Positions 1 through 10,608 of a DNA stretch of 64,000 bases are shown one piece after another (position 1 is the first letter of the stretch; each line of letters starts with the position of its first letter). Origin of the DNA: Roseithermus sacchariphilus (lineage in GTDB: Bacteria; Bacteroidota; Rhodothermia; Rhodothermales; MEBIC09517). The translations under genes were made by a program, and so were the position numbers. The notes below the pieces were generated by a model that worked only from the letters and a program-made list of their open reading frames with translations, was not told the DNA's origin and searched no databases. The stretch covers positions 620,001 to 684,000 of the forward strand of contig CP030158.1 of NCBI GenBank assembly GCA_003285105.1. The letters run 5' to 3'.

Positions 1-1732
1 TCATGCGCTGGGCGGCCGGCAGCGGCTCCCGGTCGTGCGCCGCCAGGAAGTAGGAGAGGGCTTCGTCGTAGCGCCCCGCCTTGACCAGCACGTTGCCGGC
101 ATCGAGGTACGGAGCGGCGGCAAACGGGTATTCCTGCACGAGCGCCAGCGCCGCCTGGAGCGCCCGGCGGTAGTCGCCCTGCTGCTCGTAGTACTGCCGC
201 AGCAGCGTGATCGTCTCGCCCCAGCTGCGCTGATCCCGAAGGAGCGCCACGGCCAGCTGCTCGACGGGATTCGACGGCTTCAGCGTGTCCCGGCGGGTGA
301 CGCCGGGCGGCTGAAACGGCCAGTTGTTCATCAACTGACGGATCCGGTAGACGCCCATCAGCGAGTCCACGGCCGTCAGCAGCACCTCCTGCCGGGCGAG
401 GTCCGCCGGCACGGGGGCCGTCCACACGCCAAAGGCGCTCTCGGCCCGCAGCGCCTCGTAGAAGGCATCGGCGATGAGGAAATAGCCGTCCACGTTGGGG
501 TGGAGGTGCTCCAGCATGAGGTTGTGGCCGATGATGCCGCCGGGCGACGCCGCCGCGAGCGCGGCCTGCGTCTCGACCACCACCGCGCCGGCCCGGGCGG
601 CTTCGGCGCGGATGATGGCGTTGATGGCCTCGGGGGCCCGGAAGCGCAGCTGATCGCGGTCTATGGCTGCCCGGTACGCCGCGCGGGCCTCCGCGTACCG
701 CCCTGCGGCATCGAGCACCTGCGCCTTCCGGTAGAAGGCCTCGGCCGCCAGGCTGTCCAGCGCGATCGCCTCGTCGTAGCGAGCGAGGGCGCGGGCGGTG
801 TCTCCGGCGGCGGCGGCCCGCCGGGCGTCCTGCATGAGCGCCTCCCAGCGGTCGGCCGGCGTCCCCTCGGCCAGGCCGCTGATGAAGGGCGCGTGATCCC
901 GCTCGTTGCTCGCCACCGTGCCGATGTAGACGGGAATGCCGGCGGCCCGGTAGCGGGCGAGGAGGTCCCGCAGATTGCCCTGGAATTGCCGCAGCCCCCG
1001 TTCGTAGAGCGGCGAGCCGTAGGGGATGGCCTGCTCGCGCACCATCCGCTCCATCAGCGTATGGCCCGGCCGCGGGCGCTCGTCGCCGGCCAGCGTCCCG
1101 GCGGCGGCCGCCAGCAGCGCCCGGAGGCCCTGCACCAGCCGCAGGTGCTGGAGCCGCAGGTACAGGTTCACCACCCCCCGCACCGTCCCCAGCGACTCCG
1201 TCGAGCCGACGCCCAGCACGCCGTAGTATTCGTTGTGCCCGGCGTAGATGAGCACGGCGTCCGGCTCGATGGCGATGATCTCATCGGCCAGATCCAGCAG
1301 CGTGAACGAGTTCACCGCCGCCATCGCCGTGTTGACGACCTCCACGTTCCGGCCGGGGAACGTCTGGAGCAGGCGTTGCTCCAGCATCCGCGAGAAGCTG
1401 CCGCCCCGGTAGTAGGGATACCCCGCCGCACTCGAACCGCCCTGCACGACGATGCGGAGGGTGTTCGTATCCTTCTCGGCCAGGAAAAAGTCGTACAGGC
1501 TGTTCGGGACGTTCTGCTGGCGGACGAAGTAGCGGCGCGCGACCTCGGGGTTCTGGTAGCGGTAAGCCGGCGCATCGGGGGCCGGGATGAACAGCGGGTA
1601 GTCGTCGCCATAGCCCACGAGCCGCAGCCCTCCTTCGAGGAGCACGAAGAAGAGCACGGGAATCAGCACCATCAGCACCGTCCACAGCAGACGCCGGGCG
1701 GGCGGGGGCGAGGCAGCAGGGGTCGTCGCCAT
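1..1732 (-). CDS. SGNH/GDSL-type hydrolase with TPR repeats (3' end cut by window edge)
   Basis: The minus-strand frame is open from an ATG at 1732 to the left edge without a stop, so the C-terminus is missing; 577 codons are present. A signal-anchor/TM helix covers residues about 15-33. The SGNH block I motif GGSSAAG lies at residues 98-104 with the probable nucleophile at Ser100. It is followed by GHNEYYG (block III type) and, much later, the HLHPNVDGY motif, which fits the catalytic His block. A TPR-like helical stretch (AARRAAAAGDTARALARYDEAI and onward) sits between these blocks, and TPR-like helices recur at the C-terminal end. This SGNH plus TPR layout is common in Bacteroidota envelope proteins. 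Substrate is unknown; an envelope O-acyl esterase or lipase is possible. Confidence 0.8.
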   Translation of the reverse strand, partial: MATTPAASPPPARRLLWTVLMVLIPVLFFVLLEGGLRLVGYGDDYPLFIPAPDAPAYRYQNPEVARRYFVRQQNVPNSLYDFFLAEKDTNTLRIVVQGGSSAAGYPYYRGGSFSRMLEQRLLQTFPGRNVEVVNTAMAAVNSFTLLDLADEIIAIEPDAVLIYAGHNEYYGVLGVGSTESLGTVRGVVNLYLRLQHLRLVQGLRALLAAAAGTLAGDERPRPGHTLMERMVREQAIPYGSPLYERGLRQFQGNLRDLLARYRAAGIPVYIGTVASNERDHAPFISGLAEGTPADRWEALMQDARRAAAAGDTARALARYDEAIALDSLAAEAFYRKAQVLDAAGRYAEARAAYRAAIDRDQLRFRAPEAINAIIRAEAARAGAVVVETQAALAAASPGGIIGHNLMLEHLHPNVDGYFLIADAFYEALRAESAFGVWTAPVPADLARQEVLLTAVDSLMGVYRIRQLMNNWPFQPPGVTRRDTLKPSNPVEQLAVALLRDQRSWGETITLLRQYYEQQGDYRRALQAALALVQEYPFAAAPYLDAGNVLVKAGRYDEALSYFLAAHDREPLPAAQRM

Positions 1733-1827
1733 CGGTCCGGGGTGGGGAGGAAGCGGCGCGGGGAACTCACCGGCGCCGTCGTGACGTACAGCGGGGCCGG
1801 TATGCATTCACCGAGGCGATTGATCCC

Positions 1828-2868
1828 GTGCTTCGTTTCCCCCCGCTGATCCTGGCCGGGCTGCTCCTGCTGAGCGGCTGCCTGCCCTACGCCTGCCGCC
1901 GGGACGAGTCGCGCGCGCTGCTCCCGTCCGACTCGCTCTCGCGCGCCTTCGCGCAGCAGATCCCGGCCGATACGCTGGCGCTGCGGTGGCGCACGACGGG
2001 GGCCACCGCCGGCCTGGCCTTCCCCCGCACGGTGCTCTTCGGCCCGGACGGCGCGGTGATCGTGGCCGACGCGGAGCGCAACGCGGTGGTCGTGTTCGAC
2101 ACGACGGGCGCGGTGGACCGAATCCTCGCCCCGGGCACCTTCGACGTGCCCTTCCTGGCCGGCCGCCGCGGCGACACGCTGGCCGTCTTCAGCCCCGGCG
2201 CCCGGCGCATCGACTTCGTGCTGGGCGACGCCGTCGTCCGCCGCGTCCCGACGCCGACCGACCTGCCCGCGCGCGGCACGCTCCAGTACGCCGCCGTCAC
2301 CGACCACACGATCTTCTTCAAGACGCTCGGCGATGACGTCGTGGGCTACCTGGCGCGGCTCGACGAGCGGGGGCGCATCCGGGACCGCGTGCCGCTGCCG
2401 GGGCCGGCCTGGCGACACGCCGGCCTCCTCCGCCCCTGGGGCGACACGCTGGTCAGCCTCTCCGGCTTCCGGCCCGTCGTGGACCTGCTCCCCCCCGGCG
2501 CCACCGCGCTCGACACGCTCGCCCTCGTCGGCTTCGACTCCCCGATGCTGGCTCGCAGCCGCCTGTTCCTGCTGGGCGAAACCCACGAGGCCCCGCTGCT
2601 CATCGAGTCCGGCGCGGCCGCCGGCGACGCCCTCTTCCTGCTCAACCTCCGTCCCGGCTGGCTGCAGGTGGACGTCTACGACCGGCAGGGCCGCCTCCGG
2701 CACCGGCTGATCGGCCCGGACCCGGCCTACGACAAGCAGTTCTACCCGCGCGACCTGGCCGTGCGCCCGCATCCCGGCGGCGGCTACACCCTCGCCGTCG
2801 TCTTCACCGGCTCCGAGCCCGGCGTGGCGGTGTTCCGGTGGCGGGGTGAGCGGCCGGACGGGCGGTGA
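1828..2868 (+). CDS. Beta-propeller (NHL/6-bladed type) lipoprotein
   Basis: 346 residues. The N-terminus MLRFPPLILAGLLLLSGC is a lipoprotein signal with the lipidated Cys at residue 18. The rest is beta-rich with repeated propeller-like units (for example FPRTVLFGPDGAVIVADAE, then AVVVFDTTGAVDRI), resembling the 6-bladed beta-propeller lipoproteins of Bacteroidota. It diverges from the SGNH gene upstream (95 bp between the start codons) and lies 86 bp before the S9 peptidase. The function cannot be read from sequence; ligand binding or scaffolding at the envelope is likely. Confidence 0.7.
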   Translation: MLRFPPLILAGLLLLSGCLPYACRRDESRALLPSDSLSRAFAQQIPADTLALRWRTTGATAGLAFPRTVLFGPDGAVIVADAERNAVVVFDTTGAVDRILAPGTFDVPFLAGRRGDTLAVFSPGARRIDFVLGDAVVRRVPTPTDLPARGTLQYAAVTDHTIFFKTLGDDVVGYLARLDERGRIRDRVPLPGPAWRHAGLLRPWGDTLVSLSGFRPVVDLLPPGATALDTLALVGFDSPMLARSRLFLLGETHEAPLLIESGAAAGDALFLLNLRPGWLQVDVYDRQGRLRHRLIGPDPAYDKQFYPRDLAVRPHPGGGYTLAVVFTGSEPGVAVFRWRGERPDGR

Positions 2869-2954
2869 GGCGCCGTCGACATGCTCCGCCGCATCGCGTA
2901 TTTTGCGACCACCGTCCCCGGCATGCCCCGCCGTTTCGTCGACGCCCGATTCCC

Positions 2955-5447
2955 ATGAAACCGCTCTTCCGCTTCCTCCTGGTAGCGCTGATGCTGGCTC
3001 CCGCCATCGTCCGCGCCCAGCCGGCTCCGCTGACCGTGCAGCAGATCATGCAGGACCCCGACACCTGGATCGGCGACTGGCCCGACGATCCGTTCTGGTC
3101 GGAAGACGGGTCCACGCTCTACTTCTCCTGGAACCCGCAGGGGCAGTTCGCCGGCGACTCGCTCTTCAAGGTGCCGCGCGGCGGGGGCGCGCCCGTGCAG
3201 GTGCCCCCGACCGAACGGCGGAACCTCCCGCCCCGGTTCGACGGCTGGCACCACGGCGAGCACGTCTATGACGCCGCCTTCCGCCGAAAGGTCTTCGCCC
3301 GCGACGGCGACCTCTACCTCCACGATCGGGCCTCCGGTGCGACGACCCGGCTCACCCACACGCGCCGCCGCGAAGGCGACCCCCGCTTCACCCCGGACGG
3401 CACCGCCATCGTCTTCACGCTGGACGACAACCTGTTTCGGATGGACCTGACGACCGGCGCCATCGTCCAGCTCACCGACCTCCGCAGCGGCCCGGAGCCG
3501 AAGGACCCTCGCCGCAACGAACAGGACCGCTTCCTCGAAGCCCAGCAACAGGCGCTCTTCGACCTGTTTCGCCGGCGCAAGGAGGAGCGCGAGGCCCGTG
3601 AAGCCGCCGAACGCGCCGACCGGGCCGCCGAAGACCGTCCCCCCACCTTCTACACCGGCGACCGACAGGTGCAGCAGCTCCGCCTCGACCCCACCGGCCG
3701 CTTCGTCTCGTTCACCCTCTACCAGCGCGCCGACGACACCGACACCGAGGTCATGGACTACGTGACCGAGTCCGGCTATGCCGACGTCCTGCGCGCCCGG
3801 CCGAAGGTGGGCGCCCCCGGGCCGTCGCAGGACCTCTACGTGCAGGACCTCGCCCGCGACACGACCTACCGCGTGGACCTGCACCAGGTGCCGGGCGCCT
3901 ATGACCCGCTGCCGTTCCAGACAAACGACGACGTGGCAGACGACGTGGCAGACGACGCGACGGACGACGCGACGGACGACGCGGCCGACGATGCGGCGGT
4001 CGATTCGAGCCGGACGAAGCGCGACCTCTTTGCCTACGGCCCGTACTGGAGCGGCGACGGGCGCTACGCCGTCGTCGAGATCCGCGCGCGCGACAACAAG
4101 GACCGCTGGATCGCCCGCCTCGACGCCGAAACCGGCACGCTGACCGTGCTCGACCGCCAGCACGACGCGGCGTGGATCGCTGGGCCGGGCATCTCCTGGT
4201 TCGGCGGACGCAGCACGATGGGCTGGCTGCCGGACCACCGCCGCTTCTTCTTCCAGAGCGAGGCCTCCGGCTACAGCCACCTCTACACCGTCGACGTCGA
4301 AACCGGCACCCTGACCCAGCTCACGGCGGGCGCCTTCGAGGTGTTCGAGCCGATGCTCTCGCGCGACGGGCAGACGTGGTTCTTCCTCAGCAGCGAGGGC
4401 TCGCCCTTCGAACGGCACGTCTACCGCATGCCCGTCGACGGCGGCCCCCGCACCCGCCTGACGACGATGGCCGGCCGCCATGAGCTCGCCCTCAACCCGG
4501 ACGAGCAGACCATGGCGCTGCGGCACGACTACAGCAACCGCCCGCCGGAGATCTTCCTCCAGCCCATCGGGGGCACCCCGGAACGCATCACGACCTCCCC
4601 GACGGCGGCCTGGTCCGCCTACCCCTGGCGCGATCCCGCCATCGTCACCATCGAAGCCAGCGACGGCGCCGAGGTCCCCGCCCGCCTCTACGAACCCGCC
4701 GAGCCCAACGGCGCCGCCGTGCTGTTCGTCCACGGCGCGGGCTATCTCCAGAACGTCCACCGTGGCTGGAGCAGCTACTTCCGGGAATACATGTTCCACA
4801 ACCTCCTGGCCGACCGCGGCTACGTCGTCCTCGACCTGGACTACCGCGCCTCGGCCGGCTACGGGCGCGACTGGCGCACCGCCATCTACCGCCACATGGG
4901 CGGACGCGACCTGCAGGACTACGTCGACGCCTCACGCTACGTCGGGCAGCGCTACGGCATCGATCCGGAGCGGGTGTTCATCTACGGCGGCTCGTACGGC
5001 GGCTTCATCACGCTGATGGCGCTCTTCACCGAACCCGAGCACTTCGGCGCCGGCGCGGCGCTACGAGCCGTCACGGACTGGGCCCATTACAACCACCCCT
5101 ACACCGCCAACATCCTCAACACGCCCGCCGAAGACTCCCTCGCCTTCGCCCGTTCCTCGCCCATCTATTTCGCCGAGGGGCTGGCCGACCCGCTGCTGAT
5201 GTGCCACGGGCTGATCGACACCAACGTGCAGCCGCAGGACATCTTCCGCCTCGTGCAGCGGCTGATCGAACTGGGCAAGGAGGACTGGGAACTGGCCGTC
5301 TACCCCGTCGAGGGCCACGGCTTCACCGAGCCGTCGAGCTGGACCGACGAGTACCGCCGTATCCTGGCGCTGATCGAGGATACCGTGGGGCCGAACCGCC
5401 GCGTCGCGGTACCAACCGACGGCGCAACGGAGGACGCCGGGCGGTAG
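2955..5447 (+). CDS. Secreted S9-family peptidase (prolyl oligopeptidase/DPP-IV type)
   Basis: 830 residues from the ATG at 2955, chosen because it opens a typical signal peptide ending near VRAQ; the frame is open further upstream but without a signal. A beta-propeller domain (residues about 30-580, with WD40-like TolB repeats) is followed by an alpha/beta-hydrolase domain. The GGSYGGF motif puts the nucleophile at Ser680; the Asp in GLIDTNVQPQD is Asp755 and the His in EGHGF is His788, so the catalytic triad is complete. An acidic tetrapeptide repeat (DDxx, six copies, residues 325-348) interrupts the propeller. It probably cleaves peptides in the periplasm or outside the cell. Confidence 0.9.
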   Translation: MKPLFRFLLVALMLAPAIVRAQPAPLTVQQIMQDPDTWIGDWPDDPFWSEDGSTLYFSWNPQGQFAGDSLFKVPRGGGAPVQVPPTERRNLPPRFDGWHHGEHVYDAAFRRKVFARDGDLYLHDRASGATTRLTHTRRREGDPRFTPDGTAIVFTLDDNLFRMDLTTGAIVQLTDLRSGPEPKDPRRNEQDRFLEAQQQALFDLFRRRKEEREAREAAERADRAAEDRPPTFYTGDRQVQQLRLDPTGRFVSFTLYQRADDTDTEVMDYVTESGYADVLRARPKVGAPGPSQDLYVQDLARDTTYRVDLHQVPGAYDPLPFQTNDDVADDVADDATDDATDDAADDAAVDSSRTKRDLFAYGPYWSGDGRYAVVEIRARDNKDRWIARLDAETGTLTVLDRQHDAAWIAGPGISWFGGRSTMGWLPDHRRFFFQSEASGYSHLYTVDVETGTLTQLTAGAFEVFEPMLSRDGQTWFFLSSEGSPFERHVYRMPVDGGPRTRLTTMAGRHELALNPDEQTMALRHDYSNRPPEIFLQPIGGTPERITTSPTAAWSAYPWRDPAIVTIEASDGAEVPARLYEPAEPNGAAVLFVHGAGYLQNVHRGWSSYFREYMFHNLLADRGYVVLDLDYRASAGYGRDWRTAIYRHMGGRDLQDYVDASRYVGQRYGIDPERVFIYGGSYGGFITLMALFTEPEHFGAGAALRAVTDWAHYNHPYTANILNTPAEDSLAFARSSPIYFAEGLADPLLMCHGLIDTNVQPQDIFRLVQRLIELGKEDWELAVYPVEGHGFTEPSSWTDEYRRILALIEDTVGPNRRVAVPTDGATEDAGR
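3927..3998 (+). repeat. In-frame 12-bp tandem repeat, six units (DDVA/DDAT/DDAA)
   Basis: Six consecutive 12-bp units with consensus gacgacgygrcn lie inside the S9 peptidase. They encode DDVA, DDVA, DDAT, DDAT, DDAA, DDAA. The length is in frame, so unit gain or loss would change only an acidic loop of the propeller domain. Confidence 0.85.
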
Positions 5448-5474
5448 GCCGAGCACCGACGTTTTTCCTCTCCC

Positions 5475-5494
5475 CCGGCACGATTCCGTGCCGG
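5475..5494. terminator. Hairpin downstream of the S9 peptidase
   Basis: CCGGCACG and CGTGCCGG are separated by ATTC, forming a perfect 8-bp stem. A T5 run lies just upstream (5462-5466) and there is no T-tract after the hairpin, so it may terminate or pause transcription only weakly. Confidence 0.4.
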
Positions 5495-5504
5495 ATGCTT
5501 CGTT

Positions 5505-5518
5505 CTCACGCGCGTGAG
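5505..5518. promoter_or_regulatory. Perfect 14-bp palindrome CTCACGCGCGTGAG
   Basis: This perfect dyad lies between the S9 peptidase and the SARP-type regulator, about 317 bp before the regulator start. It could be an operator, but no second copy was noticed in the window and its role is unproven. Confidence 0.35.
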
Positions 5519-5834
5519 CGGGGCGGGCTTGTGTTTCTGGCGCCCAATCCGTTCCATGCATCTACGGCAGTTCTCTTCGAGGGACACGGCGCCCCCCACA
5601 GTACCTCTCTCCGGGGGCCATCGACCCGGGCGTCACACGCGCCCCGGCCGTCCGGCGCCGTGCCTCGATACACCCCGGCCCCGGCTTGAAACGCCGCTGG
5701 CCTGCCCGGGAGCACGTTCGTCTCCCCGGAGCCCTCGCTCCGGCCCACGCGCCCCGGCCCCGTACCGTTGACCGCCTGATCACGTGGACCCGGTATCTCC
5801 TGACACGCGGGAGGGAAAGACTTCGAGGTTGCGT

Positions 5835-6833
5835 ATGGATCCGCTTCGCATTTCACTCTTCGGCCGCCTGCACCTCTCCTACGGCGGCACCCCCCTCACC
5901 TCCTGCGCCTCGGCCAAGGCGCGGGAGTTGCTGTGCTACCTGCTCCTGTTCCGAGATCGCCCCCATCCGCGGGAGGTGCTCGCCAGCCTGCTCTGGGGGG
6001 ACCATTGCACCACGAGCCAGTCGAAGACCTACCTGCGGAAGGCGCTGTGGCAGCTTCAGACGGGCCTCAACGCCTGCCACGGCCTCGAAGACGCCCTCCT
6101 GATCGAGGCCGACGCGGAGTGGATCCAGCTCCATTCCATCGAGCCGCTGTGGCTGGACGTGGCCGTCTTCGAGGAAGCCTACGCCGCCGTGCAGGACCGG
6201 CCCGGCCGCCGCCTCGATGCCTGGGACGCTCACCTGCTGCAACGCGGCATTGCCGTGTACGAGGGGGATCTGCTGGAGGGCTGGTATCAGGACTGGTGCC
6301 TGTGCGAGCGCGAGCGGCTGCAGCAGCTCCACCTGATCATGCTGGACAAGCTGATGGAACACTGCGAGCAAACCGGCGCCTACGAGGCCGGCCTGCGCTA
6401 CGGCGAAACCAGCCTGCGCTGCGACCGCGCCCGGGAGCGTACGTACCAGCAGCTCATGCGCCTGCACGTGGCCCTGCGGGATCGCACGGGCGCCCTGCGC
6501 CAGTATGCCCGCTGCGTCGCCGCCCTGCGCGAGGAGCTGGACGTGGCCCCCTCGGCCCGGACCAACGCCCTCCGCGACGCCATCCGCCGGGACGACGCCG
6601 CCCTCGAACCCGACGCCTCCGAACCCGGCTCCTCCGAACCCGGCTCCTCCAAACCCGACGCCTCCGAGGACGGGGACAGGCCCGCGCGCCCGCGCGCCCG
6701 GCCGGACGCGCCCACCGTCTCCGACCGGCTCGATCACATCATCACCCTGCAGCATCGCCTGGCCCGGCTCCACACGCAGCTCCAGCGCGAGCTCGAGGCC
6801 GTCGAGGGCGCCCTGCACCGCGGCACCGCCTGA
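5835..6833 (+). CDS. SARP-like transcriptional activator with BTAD domain (eCIS regulator candidate)
   Basis: 332 residues from the ATG at 5835, preferred over an in-frame GTG at 5784 because GAGG lies 6 nt upstream. An N-terminal winged-helix of the OmpR/SARP type (about residues 1-90, with ARELLCYLLLFRD and TYLRKALWQLQ) precedes an all-helical bacterial transcriptional activation domain (residues about 95-245). The C-terminus has a four-unit Pro/Ser/Glu repeat and then a short coiled coil (SDRLDHIITLQHRLARLHTQ). It is the first gene of the eCIS cluster and in the same direction, so pathway-specific activation of the cluster is the natural inference. Confidence 0.8.
   Translation: MDPLRISLFGRLHLSYGGTPLTSCASAKARELLCYLLLFRDRPHPREVLASLLWGDHCTTSQSKTYLRKALWQLQTGLNACHGLEDALLIEADAEWIQLHSIEPLWLDVAVFEEAYAAVQDRPGRRLDAWDAHLLQRGIAVYEGDLLEGWYQDWCLCERERLQQLHLIMLDKLMEHCEQTGAYEAGLRYGETSLRCDRARERTYQQLMRLHVALRDRTGALRQYARCVAALREELDVAPSARTNALRDAIRRDDAALEPDASEPGSSEPGSSKPDASEDGDRPARPRARPDAPTVSDRLDHIITLQHRLARLHTQLQRELEAVEGALHRGTA
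6609..6668 (+). repeat. 15-bp tandem repeat, four units, in the SARP-like regulator
   Basis: Four 15-bp units encode PDASE, PGSSE, PGSSK, PDASE between the BTAD domain and the C-terminal coiled coil. The repeat makes a flexible linker; the unit length keeps frame. Confidence 0.8.
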
Positions 6834-6974
6834 ACGCCGGCCGACCCGCCGGCTCATTTTGGAACGCGCCGGGATACGCCGGTGGAACGCCGCCGGGCAC
6901 AACGCTGCCGTACCCTGCCCGATACCCGCCGCGGCGTCGTGCCCGGCGGGTTCACGATCGCCGGGACGTCGCTC

Positions 6975-7207
6975 ATGGGACCGGACGCAGATACCCACTC
7001 CTTCATCATCAAGCTATACGCCAGTGAGGAGGGGGACCTGCGCGGGCACATCACCCATGCCCACACCCGCGAGCGCCACCGGCTGCGTGGCCTGGAGGAC
7101 ATTCTGACCTTCATCGGCCCGTACGTGCACTCCATGGGGGTCCAGCTCGGCCCGCGCAGCCGGCTGCTGCTCTGGATCAGCCAGGCCCCCCACGACCTTC
7201 GCGCTGA
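6975..7207 (+). CDS. Small eCIS-associated protein, probable frameshift near 3' end
   Basis: The ATG at 6975 opens a conserved-looking domain, MGPDADTHSFIIKLYASEE then RGHITHAHTRERHRLRGLEDI and FIGPYVHSMGV. This resembles small proteins of about 80 residues often found beside SARP-type regulators and eCIS genes. In the assembled sequence the frame does not stop where expected; it runs on, antisense-like in composition, through the next gene to 7814. Adding one C to the C6 run at 7186-7191 would bring the TGA at 7205-7207 into frame, giving about 78 residues and a normal 29-bp gap to the next gene. I annotate that boundary. Function unknown. Confidence 0.55.
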
Positions 7208-7236
7208 CCGCCCCTTCCACCCGCTCCCGCAACGGC

Positions 7237-7839
7237 ATGGCGGACTACCGAGGCATCGAGACCGTCAGCGAAGCGCTGATGCACCTGCTGCGGGCCACCT
7301 ACGACCCCACCGACTTCGACGGAAACGCGCTCCAGTTCGCCGTCTACGTGGCGGACGACTTCCGCCAGCCGATGGCGACGGGCGTGTCGCTCTTCCTCTA
7401 CCGCGTCGTGCCCAACGGAAGCCATCGCACCCCGCGCGGCCGCCTCGACGACCGCGGGCTCCGCCTCCAGCCCTCGCTCCCGCTCGACCTCCACTACCTG
7501 ATGACCCTCTGGGCACGCGACGCCTCGCTGCAACACCGCGTCGCCGCCTGGCTGATGCGCGTGCTCGAAGACACGCCCATCCTCCCGCACGGCCTGCTCG
7601 ACAGCGTGGCACCCGGCGTCTTTCACCCGGACGAAACGGTGGAGGTGCTGCCGGGGGAGACGAGCACGGAAGACCTGCTGCACCTCTGGGAAGCCCTCAT
7701 CGAGGACGGCTACCAGCTGTCGATTCCGTACGTCGTGCGCAACGTCTACATCGAGTCTCGCCGGCCCCTCGACGAGGGCGCTCCGGTGCACGAGCGCGTC
7801 CTGCAACTGCGTGACGCCGACGCCCGCCCGACCCTGTGA
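7237..7839 (+). CDS. DUF4255 / Pvc16-like tail terminator protein
   Basis: 200 residues. The N-terminal IETVSEALMHLLRA, the central Tyr/Leu-rich LHYLMTLWARD segment and the C-terminal LSIPYVVRNVYIES fit the Pvc16_N (DUF4255) family. In Afp/PVC particles this protein caps the tube and sheath at the distal end. The length matches the family. There is no Shine-Dalgarno motif before the ATG. It is followed 7 bp later by an accessory protein and then by the sheath gene. Confidence 0.85.
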   Translation: MADYRGIETVSEALMHLLRATYDPTDFDGNALQFAVYVADDFRQPMATGVSLFLYRVVPNGSHRTPRGRLDDRGLRLQPSLPLDLHYLMTLWARDASLQHRVAAWLMRVLEDTPILPHGLLDSVAPGVFHPDETVEVLPGETSTEDLLHLWEALIEDGYQLSIPYVVRNVYIESRRPLDEGAPVHERVLQLRDADARPTL

Positions 7840-7846
7840 GGCCTGC

Positions 7847-8692
7847 ATGCTCGCCGAAGACCTCCTCATCCGCACCCTGCTCGGCTTCCGCTTCGTCGAT
7901 GCCGCGACGGAACAGCCGGTGACGAGCGGCCTCGCCGTTTCGGCCGCCCCCGCCGCGGCCCGGCAGCCCCTCGTCCAGGCCCACCGCACCCGATCCGGCC
8001 ATTACGCCTTCCACCATCTGCCGGGCCTGCACGCTCTCGCCTACCCGGCCGACACGGCCGGGCCACCGGAATCGGCCTCCGGCACCGCCTTCCTCGTGCG
8101 CGTCGTCGACCGGCAGGGCCGCTTCCTGCCGGCCGTGCGCCACGTCACGGTGCCGGTCCTGCCGAGCCCGCCGGCCAGCCCGCCGGAGGCCTCCCCGCTG
8201 CTCGACTTCTACCTGCTCTCGGCCCCGACGCGCCCGGTGCCGCCGGGCCTGGCCGTGATCTACACCCGCGTGGTCGACGTCGCCACCGACGCCCCCGTCC
8301 CGCACGCCCTCCTCGAGCTCGAGGTGGACGGCGAGGCGGTCTACGGCCAGGCCGACCGGGCGGGCGACGTCGCGCTGCTGTTTCCGTACCCTGCCGTCGT
8401 CGCCCCGCTGTCCGGGTCGCCGCCGTCAGGCCGGCGGGCGCTGTTCGAGCAGGCCTGGGACCTGACGCTGCGGGTCTATGCCCGGCCCGGCGCGCTGACC
8501 TTCCCCCTGGACCCGGACGTGCCGGAGCTCTCCGGGGTCTTCGCCCAGGCGCCGGCGCTCATCCACGGCCACCCGCGCGCCTCGCCGCCCGGGCCGCCGG
8601 CGGCCACCCGCACCGTGACGCTGACCTTCGGCACCCCGGCCGTGCTGCGGACCGCGGGCGAGGCCCGGCTTTTCATCGAACCATCCCCCTGA
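7847..8692 (+). CDS. eCIS-associated beta-sandwich protein (carboxypeptidase-regulatory-like)
   Basis: 281 residues from the ATG at 7847, which has GAGG 6 nt upstream. Two repeated units look like carboxypeptidase-regulatory/CNA-B folds: FRFVDAATEQPVTSGLAV with SGHYAFHHLPG at the N-terminus, and TRVVDVATDAPVPHALLELEV with AVYGQADRAGDVALLF at residue about 145-190. No signal peptide. It sits between the tail terminator and sheath 1, so it is probably a cap or structural accessory of the particle. The exact role is not known. Confidence 0.6.
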   Translation: MLAEDLLIRTLLGFRFVDAATEQPVTSGLAVSAAPAAARQPLVQAHRTRSGHYAFHHLPGLHALAYPADTAGPPESASGTAFLVRVVDRQGRFLPAVRHVTVPVLPSPPASPPEASPLLDFYLLSAPTRPVPPGLAVIYTRVVDVATDAPVPHALLELEVDGEAVYGQADRAGDVALLFPYPAVVAPLSGSPPSGRRALFEQAWDLTLRVYARPGALTFPLDPDVPELSGVFAQAPALIHGHPRASPPGPPAATRTVTLTFGTPAVLRTAGEARLFIEPSP

Positions 8693-8701
8693 CCCAGCCC
8701 T

Positions 8702-8706
8702 GGAGG
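8702..8706 (+). promoter_or_regulatory. Strong ribosome binding site of sheath 1
   Basis: GGAGG is 7 nt before a GTG start at 8714 and decides that start. Most other genes of the cluster have C-rich, SD-less leaders, so this site fits high translation of the most abundant particle subunit. Confidence 0.6.
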
Positions 8707-8713
8707 TTGCACC

Positions 8714-10606
<1,893 letters not shown>

Positions 10607-10608
10607 GG

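Larger units (their letters stand above)
5448..5834. other. Intergenic region upstream of the eCIS regulator
   Basis: 387 bp with no convincing gene. It holds a perfect 8-bp inverted repeat with a 4-nt loop (5475-5494), a perfect 14-bp palindrome (5505-5518), and a TTGACC at 5768 without a well-spaced -10 box. Short open frames here have no start signal or recognisable protein. Confidence 0.6.

Noticed and set aside
35-1849. Long plus-strand frame of about 600 codons
   Set aside because: It is antisense to the SGNH/TPR gene and shows only Arg/His/Gly/Val-rich shadow composition; the minus frame carries real motifs.
6882-7814. A single 310-residue protein spanning the small gene and most of the DUF4255 gene
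   Set aside because: After about residue 100 the translation is Pro/Arg-rich out-of-frame sequence of the DUF4255 gene; a frameshift explains it better.
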